This document shows positions 6,851 to 12,644 of a stretch of DNA of 12,644 nt, piece by piece. Each line of letters begins with the position of its first letter. Position 1 is the stretch's first letter. The stretch is from assembly GCF_000003605.2 (NCBI RefSeq), contig NW_003134839.1:82465-95108 (forward strand), read 5' to 3'. Origin of the DNA: Saccoglossus kowalevskii (lineage: Eukaryota; Hemichordata; Enteropneusta; Harrimaniidae). The notes beneath the pieces were generated by a model, which did no database searches, had not been told where the DNA came from, and worked only from the letters and a program-made list of their open reading frames with translations. A program made the translations under genes and the position numbers.

Positions 6851-7000
6851 ATTCTCCGTACAGTTTTGATAATGACTGGAATGACACCACATCATCACAT
6901 TGCAATGATACCAGTGATGACGGTATCTATGACGACATGGAAGGAGCTACCGCTATGGATTATGATAGCGCTGATGATGATATGAATGCATACTTTGCCG
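6851..7000 (+). CDS. shared acidic 50-residue exon, symmetric phase
   Basis: The exon begins and ends in phase 1 (150 bases), so skipping it would keep the reading frame. It encodes NSPYSFDNDW through DDDMNAYFA, with 13 Asp, one Glu and no Lys or Arg, a strongly acidic piece in the position of the NRF1/NRF2 Neh6-like region just before the DNA-binding half. Two NDT sequons occur (Asn codons at 6880 and 6904). The acceptor is TTTTTTTCAG and the donor CCG/GTGAGT. Together with the previous exon it makes SSGINSPYS across the junction, which resembles the DSGIS region of NRF2 but lacks the Asp. Too short to stand alone as an ORF, it is supported by splice sites, phase agreement on both sides and composition. 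Confidence 0.88.
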
Positions 7001-8135
7001 GTGAGTTGAAAATTTGGTTGTGTAATTTGTTGAAATCATCATGAGTGTTAGGCATCTGTATAATAATTGCCGTAGTTGGTGCTTTTTCTACCATTGAGTT
7101 GAGGCTGGCATATACTGGAAAAGCTGATTACTCGCCCAATCTTTGGGGCGGACATCCGGGCATTTTCACCACCTGGCAACCATCGCGGTGAAAACAAAAA
7201 ACTTGCAGAAAACGGTACTTTGTGATGGTTGTTGAGACTCCCCTGAACAGTGTAACAAGATTAGCCCTACTTGTGTAACATATATAAATTCTGTTGTTCA
7301 GGATTACTTCAAAGTTAAGTTTGTTTTGTTTTCTTGAATTTTCACCGGCGCGACCGGCGTTCCACAGCAGCGCGCACAGAGCCCATAGAAATGCATGGTA
7401 CAGTGGTGCGCTACTTAGTAATGTAGCTCCGGAGGATACACTTTTGCACTTTTAGGTTTTGTTTGGCGAGATCTGTTACTTTCCGCCGGAAGATAAAATA
7501 GTCATTTTTCAGTATATCTGCACGTGTTCCTTTTAATAAAAAAACATACAGGCTATGTTGTCACAGCTGAATAAGCGCTTATAGCTAGCTGATCAGTGAA
7601 TTGTTACATCAAGCAAATGTCATAGCACTATGGCCTTTTCAACCAACTATTAGCATATCACAGCACTTGTATACGCTTTCTTCAGGAGAGCTGTTTCTAG
7701 TTTGGCAGAATTTTAAGTTGACAGGCCAGCAGGGTTATAGAGTACTGTAAAATCTGTATTAGAAGCCGCATCCCTAATAAAAGCTGTACCCATTCTTTTT
7801 GAACAATTGAAAATAAAAAAATTCACCATTTCTTATATGTGTATATGCTGTAATAGAAGCCACATCCCCTCTGTTGCATTGTACCATTTTAATAGAAGCC
7901 ACTTTTAATACAGATTTTACAGTAGGAGTTCCCAACTGTTTACTTTCGGATAAACGATAGAACCAATTTAGCATAACAATGAATACAATAGAATTCATTA
8001 ACATCCTATATGATTATGCAAATTGTCTGATACTGTATGCAATTTTTTCTGAAGGAGAAGACTGGTCTGAACTCCTGCCCCAACCCAATTGTTGAAATAA
8101 TACTCATCATGTTATGAATTTTTCATTCACTTCAG
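7001..8135. other. intron 7001-8135
   Basis: The intron runs from GTGAGT to the acceptor TTCACTTCAG. It holds a MITE at 7743-7924. A more GC-rich patch at about 7330-7450 differs from its surroundings and could be part of another repeat, but no ends can be defined. No coding sequence was seen. Confidence 0.8.
7743..7924. mobile_element. 182-base MITE with 19-base perfect inverted ends
   Basis: TACTGTAAAATCTGTATTA (7743-7761) is repeated exactly in reverse complement at 7906-7924. The outer TA could be the target duplication of a Tc1/mariner-type MITE. Inside, a phrase like TAGAAGCCxCATCCC occurs twice (from about 7760 and about 7852) with a third partial copy near 7892. The terminal TACTGTAAAA is shared with the element at 4338-4532, suggesting one transposase family moved both. 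Confidence 0.75.
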
Positions 8136-8830
8136 GTAAACAAGTCGTGAAAGAAGAAAGTCAGTACGATAAATACCAACGTTTGAGTACGCAGCCACCG
8201 AACATGGATAACATCAAACACAACCACACCTATCCACAGCCCCACGACTCGGAACAGAAACAACAAAACAATAAAGGCAATCATAATACTCCGGGCTACA
8301 GCGGTTCCTCGTCTAAGAAAGACAAGAAGCACAAGCTGTCGCGCGATGAGAAACGTGCCAAGGGTCTGAAAATACCGTTCACCACTGATAAAATAATCAA
8401 TCTCCCCGTCGACGATTTCAACGAAATGTTATCAAGTAGCTCCCTGTCTGAAGCGCAGCTAACGCTGATCAGAGACATTCGCAGACGTGGGAAAAACAAG
8501 ATAGCTGCGCAGCATTGCAGGAAGCGGAAACTTGAATCAATCTCAAACCTGAGTGATGGCTTAGCGGAGCTGAAAGCAGAGAAAGAAAGGCTATGCAAAG
8601 AGCGGCGCATGATTGATAAAGAAACCATCAGTATGAAAGATCGGTTTCAAGTTCTCTACCGGGAAGTGTTTGAGAGTTTACGAGATGAGAGGGGAGCACC
8701 ATACGACCCGGAAGAGTATTCATTGCAACAATCTACAGATGGTAACGTCTTCTTAGTACCAAACACTGCCACTCAAAGACAACAAGAAGATCGTAAAAAC
8801 AAAAACAGAAGAAAGGGCCGCTCCAAATAA
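8136..8830 (+). CDS. terminal coding exon: CNC domain, bZIP and Neh3 tail
   Basis: This exon encodes the last 231 residues and the stop TAA (8828-8830). Positions are for the 596-residue short isoform. A VKEE SUMO-type motif lies near the start, then a Gln/Asn/His-rich linker and a basic KKDKKHK stretch. The CNC domain (about 439-485) includes [20 protein letters not shown] and [18 protein letters not shown]. The basic region has the invariant Asn486 and Arg494 of the bZIP N-x7-R signature and the redox-sensitive Cys493, but reads AAQHCRKRK where NRF proteins read AAQNCRKRK. Zipper positions are L504, L511, L518, I525, M532 and L539. [16 protein letters not shown] (559-574) is the Neh3 activation motif, nearly identical to vertebrates. 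A 22-residue tail follows, ending in a strongly basic RRKGRSK. It binds ARE sites as a dimer with small Maf proteins by family knowledge. Confidence 0.97.
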
Positions 8831-9743
8831 GGAAATGCTTCTGTTTTGGTGGGGAAGGTCAAATTTATTTTAAGCTTTTTTTCTGATTGGGGATGACTTT
8901 ACAGATATATATTCTTGCTTTTATTTTGAAAGGTTATTCTTGAGTTATCAGTTGCGAGGTCAAAAGAAACCTCAATTTTACACAGAGTGTAATAATTTTC
9001 TTTTCAGCTTGCAGGGTACCGTAATCGTTTCATCTTCAACTGATTTTCTTGCATAATATTCTTTGAAATATATTGGCTTCCATTGTATTCTGAAGTATTT
9101 CACCAAATGAATCATAACTGTGAAGTCTAACCTCTAATACGCACATGGTTGATATCATTTTCATATCAATGAAAGGCATTACACGTTGGGCATTGCAAAC
9201 TCCCCGCAAATGCGACCAAACAGTCGCTCATTCAGTGCAGTAACTTTGAACATTATGCATTTCCAGCAAGTTCCGTTAAAAGATAGGGTAGCATGCTAGA
9301 AAACTGGCTCACTAATTTGCTGACAACTTTTATTTTGATTATTACATGAACACAATAATTTTATAATCATTTTGGTGATTGATATTACCCTGAAGAAAGG
9401 TAACTCACTCAGACATGGGCTTTTCTTCTCTCACTATCAATTAATCTCTAAATAAAACAATATTGTAGTTTAGGATTGAGCAGCATATAGTTGTCCAGAA
9501 CTGGTGTGACCACTTTATTAGAAAGTAGGCCATCTGACTTGCTGCCCCAATTCTGAGATTTGCTGTAATGCCACACCTGCTCTGGTATTTAATGAACCAG
9601 ACACCTGTTTGTGGTACTTATCCATAGATATATACACCTCATAATTAGAATTCTTGATTTATATACCTTTGATGCAACTTCACTGTTCCCACCACTACAG
9701 TAGGATCCGTAAAACATTCAGCTACATGTAGCATTGACTTGGC
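8831..9743. other. 3' UTR and flank, no gene
   Basis: The region follows the stop codon and is AT-rich and non-coding. The first AATAAA is at 9451-9456, giving a 3' UTR of about 640 bases if used. Nothing else supported was seen. Confidence 0.6.
9451..9456 (+). terminator. first candidate poly(A) signal
   Basis: This is the first AATAAA downstream of the stop codon. Moderately GU-rich sequence follows within about 60 bases (GTTGTCC, GGTGTGACC). Transposon insertions begin only after this point, which fits a gene end here. Confidence 0.45.
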
Positions 9744-9981
9744 TTAACCTTTTCACTACCAGCTCCCTCTTTTCATCACAAAATAGTCTTGTTGATAGTC
9801 TGTACTCCCCTTCAGAAGATTGGGACAAAAACAGCCAAATGTTTGGGGTAAAAACAGAAAAATTGACTAAAATTTTGTCTGTTGGCTCTAAAATTAGGGT
9901 TCATTTCCAGAAATATTGAAGAATATAAGAAAAAAAGTGCAGAAAAGTTTGGGTGAGAAAGTCTGGTGGTGAAAAGGTTAA
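9744..9981. mobile_element. piggyBac-type MITE with TTAA target sites
   Basis: TTAA plus CCTTTTCACTACCAG (9744-9762) is mirrored by CTGGTGGTGAAAAGG plus TTAA (9963-9981), with one mismatch in 19 bases. TTAA duplication with termini starting CC(C)TTT is the hallmark of piggyBac elements. The 238-base insert has no transposase; the open frame at 9734-9919 simply runs through it. Confidence 0.7.
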
Positions 9982-10451
9982 AGCTAGCTTACGTTACGTT
10001 TGAATCAGCTAAATTGAGTAATCTGCGTTACTGTCTCGTATTACCGGTAGTAACATTTGTAAATATTACAAAGAATAAGTTGAAATTATTAATGAAAATG
10101 ATACTTTGAAAAGTTATCATAGGAAAAGTCAGCTGATTGCCAGTTAGTGAGTTAAGTTGCACTCGGACTACGTTAAATAGTTTTTACACTATAATGTCTT
10201 CATTTTGTTTTCTTGTGTTTTGAAAATTAAAAAAAAAAACAGGAGCACTTAATAATTATATTAAATTAGTTATGAATATGGCTATAAGTAATCGTACATT
10301 TATAAAATTAATAAATTTGGTTTTAATGTTGCATTAATACATTGAATTTTTTTTGAATTTTTTTTTGACTACAGCTGCAAATTTGAAGACGTTGTGGTAT
10401 TTTAAGTTTGAGATCCCTATTCTATATGCATTGTCTTAATCTGGCACAAAT
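9982..10451. other. non-coding flank
   Basis: AT-rich with poly(A) and poly(T) runs near 10228 and 10348-10366. An AATAAA at 10310-10315 is a weak alternative poly(A) signal. No gene was seen. Confidence 0.5.
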
Positions 10452-10979
10452 GTTTTATGCTAGCTCTGCGTACAGTGTTGTGTGTACGGGGACGCGTTCG
10501 GTTGATAGATTTCCCCACCACAGCCTTGCGTACCTCCATAAACAAAGTCCGGGAGCGCACAGCAAGTTAAAAATAAGTAGTTTCCCAGCCGAAATCGGTT
10601 GAAATAACAATAGTTATCCGTAACAACCATTACAAAGTTATCTGAAACTGAAATGTCTTTAAATAACAACTAGTAAAGACGGACGCGTAGGAATTATCCA
10701 CCAAACGCCGCCATTTTTAATTTCATTCACGCGAGAGAATGCGTTTGTTTTTAGAGCAAAGTAGCCGATTTCATCCACAATTGGTCTCCGAACTGGGAAT
10801 TCTGGATATATCTGGTAATCGATCTACATTTTTGGTTACTGGGCATGTTGCATTAAAAAAGTTTATATTTCAAAGTCCGGGACTTTGTCTGTGGAAGTTC
10901 GCAGGGCTGTGGTGGGGGACATCTATCAACCGAACACGTCCCCGTACACACAGCACAGTACGCAAGGCTAGTTTTATGC
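10452..10979. mobile_element. fold-back DNA transposon with about 95-base inverted ends and a 7-9 base duplication
   Basis: The arm 10461-10553 (TAGCTCTGCGTACAGTG, then GTGTACGGGGACGCGTTCGG and CCACCACAGCC) recurs in reverse complement at 10877-10970 with few mismatches. The element spans 10461-10970, about 510 bases. GTTTTATGC occurs directly on each outer side (10452-10460 and 10971-10979) and is the likely target-site duplication; because of the CTAG at the ends its length can be read as 7, 8 or 9 bases. Long inverted ends with 8-9 base duplications suggest a Mutator-like or hAT-like non-autonomous element. Open frames at 10408-10602, 10460-10669, 10739-11035 and 10870-11058 are by-products of the arms. 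Confidence 0.8.
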
Positions 10980-11706
10980 ATACCCCTCCTAAAGAACCAG
11001 ACATTTTGCCTTCCATGTGTAAATATTTATTGTAAATATTTTTGTTTGAAACATACAATGTTTTTTTTTTTTTATATAATATATACTTACATGTATAACC
11101 AAAATAATTGAACTTGGCTAAAATTTCTTTTTTCTGAGTTTAGCTTGTGTATCAATATTATTTCGATTCACACAGTCTAAGATGGGTTAATAAGTCTTTT
11201 TGTACTGCTATGTGGTTTAAATATGTACTAATTGGGGGAAATATTGAGAATTTTTTTGGAATATGGCAAATCATTGATTCAACATGCATTTGAAGACTGC
11301 GAATGCATTTATGGTTTGATTTTTAACATCCAAACAAGCAGAAAATTATTGACATTTCAATGATAAGAGTTTATGCTTATTCATACCATGAAATAATGTA
11401 AAACATTTTATTTTCTCTTCTAGTAATTATTGTGATTGGATGATTTTGTAAAAGTCACCGACTCTTGCATTGTAGAACCCAGAGAAATTTTGAATGCTAC
11501 GAAATTTTATGATTATCAAAGTTGTGAAAATCATGAAATTTTGTCTCTTGAGAAATTAGTCGTTTATTGTAGTTCCAAGAAACCTTAAAAATATCTTTTT
11601 CTGTTTAATAGATGTCGAGCAAAAGGGTTACAATTAGTGTATATTTACTTCCGCAATTTGTTCAGAATTGATTTAGAAACTATTACGTTGGATTGTAATC
11701 AGACAG

Positions 11707-11732
11707 CTTGCTTGCTTGCTTGTTTGTTTGTT
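11707..11732. repeat. CTTG/TTTG short microsatellite
   Basis: Three units of CTTG run into three units of TTTG. The array is short and imperfect. Confidence 0.7.
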
Positions 11733-11845
11733 CTCGTCGCTATGCAAGCATTCTTGGAGAAGGCTGCGTTGTTAATTTGGTTAGCATTAGATACATTTAC
11801 AGAAATAAGAAAAATGTATTGAAATTTGTGGTTTAGAAAAATGTA

Positions 11846-11851
11846 AATAAA
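11846..11851 (+). terminator. second candidate poly(A) signal
   Basis: AATAAA is followed about 25 bases later by a clear GU-rich tract (TGATTGTTGTGTTTTT), the classic arrangement of signal and downstream element. If it serves the CNC gene, the 3' UTR would be about 3 kb and would contain two transposons. It could instead belong to an unseen transcript. Confidence 0.4.
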
Positions 11852-12132
11852 ACAAAATCTGTTTTCAGTAATGATTGTTGTGTTTTTCAGTGAATGGGTT
11901 TGATATGTTCGATTGACTGTGTGAGTGTGAAACTGAAGATATTGAAGACCAGAAACTGGTTTCATCTCGAAAAATTTTCATTCGACCCAAGATGTCAGTG
12001 GTCGCTAAACATTGATGAGGCCATATGACTTATTTTTGTACACATAAATAGTGCTCTGTTCTACCTTGTCATCACTTCCAATATTTTAAATACTGTTGGG
12101 AGTGGCGGTGTAATCCTTGTGTTTAATTTTAG

Positions 12133-12212
12133 TACTGTAGGGATATTCACCAGTGTGTGAAGTAAACAGTACGTTCTATTAACTTTGGATATTCACTGGG
12201 TTATAATTTAAC
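12133..12212. repeat. fragment related to the 4338-4532 MITE
   Basis: TACTGTA (12133) is followed by GATATTCAC, and near 12190 TATTCACTGGGTTATAATTT closely follows the internal TATTCACTGGGGTTTAATTT of the MITE at 4338. A matching right end was not found, so this is a partial or decayed copy. Confidence 0.35.
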
Positions 12213-12566
12213 AAATTTAGCTATTGGTGAATTAAGGTAGAAGCCTAGTCATAATTTTTGAAAAAATTGGTCATAAATCGCATGACAATGTTAATTAGTT
12301 TATTATGTACAATAATGAAGCTAATGTCCTATGGTACAATGAAATAGCATTATTTTGTGTTTCACAGTTATGCTTTTTGAGAAACTTGTCCTAATATTTC
12401 TTGAAAATTGCTATTTTTAGAACAATTTCATAGAACACACTGTTAAAGAAAAATTGTATTTTTTGACATTTTTTAAAACCCAGATTTTTTAAATAATTCA
12501 GAACAACAAGTACTCCATCATTAACAATATATGATTTTTTCAGCCTATGTCACCAGGCTAGATTTT

Positions 12567-12604
12567 GAGATATTGCATAATATCTCTGCCACAGGAACCT
12601 GTGG
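12567..12604. repeat. two adjacent short palindromes
   Basis: GAGATATT-GCAT-AATATCTC (12567-12586, 8-base stem) is followed two bases later by CCACAGG-AA-CCTGTGG (12589-12604, 7-base stem). They lie in otherwise featureless DNA at the window end and may be the edge of a repeat that continues outside. Confidence 0.45.
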
Positions 12605-12644
12605 TAAAAGTGTTATAATAGTGTCAAAATGGCGACTTTCCACT

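Larger units (their letters stand above)
1650..9480 (+). other. NFE2L/CNC bZIP transcription factor locus (whole gene)
   Basis: This entry spans the single recognisable gene. Coding parts are two alternative first exons (1930-1965 or 2863-3339) followed by three shared exons (5307-6216, 6851-7000, 8136-8830). Phases agree at every junction: both starts end in phase 0, 6216 to 6851 is phase 1 and 7000 to 8136 is phase 1, so all five pieces give open reading frames of 596 aa (short) and 743 aa (long). All introns are GT-AG. The order Neh2, Neh4, Neh5, acidic region, CNC, bZIP, Neh3 is that of vertebrate NRF1/NRF2. Since one locus has both the NRF1-type and the NRF2-type N-terminus, it is best called an invertebrate NFE2L (cnc-like) gene rather than an orthologue of one human paralogue. 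The 5' end and the poly(A) site used here are estimates. Confidence 0.93.
10980..12132. other. non-coding 3' flank
   Basis: No exon or protein signature was seen. The stretch includes a T13 run at 11061-11073, a CTTG/TTTG microsatellite at 11707-11732 and a poly(A) signal at 11846. The frames at 11637-11822 (plus) and 11699-11965 (minus) overlap on opposite strands through the microsatellite and look spurious. Confidence 0.5.

Noticed and set aside
7163-7194. TTTTCACC/GGTGAAAA hairpin in intron 7001-8135, with another TTTTCACC at 7339
   Set aside because: Eight-base arms without flanking duplication or further similarity are too weak to call an element.
8114-8135. ATG at 8114 as the start of a separate bZIP protein
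   Set aside because: These bases are intron; the acceptor at 8135 and matching phase make the frame the last exon. An internal promoter for a bZIP-only form, as in fly CncA, cannot be excluded but nothing here supports it.
8132-8628. Minus-strand ORFs opposite the bZIP exon
   Set aside because: Shadows of the coding strand with no recognisable domain.
10408-11058. ORFs across the fold-back element as possible small proteins
   Set aside because: They arise from the inverted arms and core of a non-autonomous transposon; no transposase motif is present.
1-12644. Bacterial-type systems, CRISPR arrays, tRNA or rRNA genes
   Set aside because: None seen. Introns, exon structure and a CNC-bZIP gene show animal nuclear DNA.

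Overview
This window looks like genomic DNA from a marine-type invertebrate animal, most likely a non-ecdysozoan bilaterian (mollusc, hemichordate, echinoderm or lancelet are all possible; the sequence alone does not decide). The DNA is AT-rich and has GT-AG introns, animal microsatellites and several short inverted-repeat transposons. No bacterial operon, CRISPR array, rRNA or tRNA was seen. All recognisable coding sequence belongs to one plus-strand gene: a cap'n'collar (CNC) bZIP transcription factor of the NFE2L family (NRF1/NRF2, Drosophila Cnc, C. elegans SKN-1).

Layout. Positions 1-1650 are upstream DNA with an ARE core, a CRE and a CLEAR-type E-box overlapping a second ARE core. A short non-coding exon ends at 1706. 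Exon 1822-1965 carries an NRF2-like start (MTTVQVIPSPAK, ATG at 1930). A second CRE, a third ARE core, a heat-shock-like element and a TATA-like box (2346-2473) precede an alternative exon whose ATG at 2863 opens an NRF1-like, ER-directed N-terminus (2863-3339). Both starts end in phase 0 and join the same acceptor at 5307, so either continues as D-MDLIDVLW. The shared body is exon 5307-6216 (Keap1-binding DMG and ETGE motifs, Neh4/Neh5 activators, N-glycosylation sequons), a symmetric 150-base acidic exon 6851-7000, and the terminal exon 8136-8830 (CNC domain, bZIP, Neh3 tail, stop). Predicted proteins are 596 aa (NRF2-like) and 743 aa (NRF1-like), close to human NRF2 (605 aa) and NRF1 (about 740-770 aa).

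How it works together (inference from the family). One locus appears to make both a cytosolic, Keap1-controlled oxidative-stress factor and an ER-anchored, proteasome-sensing factor by choosing the first coding exon. The ER form would pass the same sequon-rich activation region through the ER, where N-glycosylation and NGLY1-type deglycosylation can turn Asn into Asp. ARE cores near both starts suggest autoregulation. The long-form leader carries a chain of upstream ORFs while the short-form leader has none.

The introns and the 3' flank (8831-12644) hold no further gene that I can support. They contain non-autonomous DNA transposons with visible terminal inverted repeats (6256-6450, 4338-4532, 7743-7924, 9744-9981, 10461-10970), a probable retroposon tail (6574-6770, minus strand), microsatellites and two candidate poly(A) sites.
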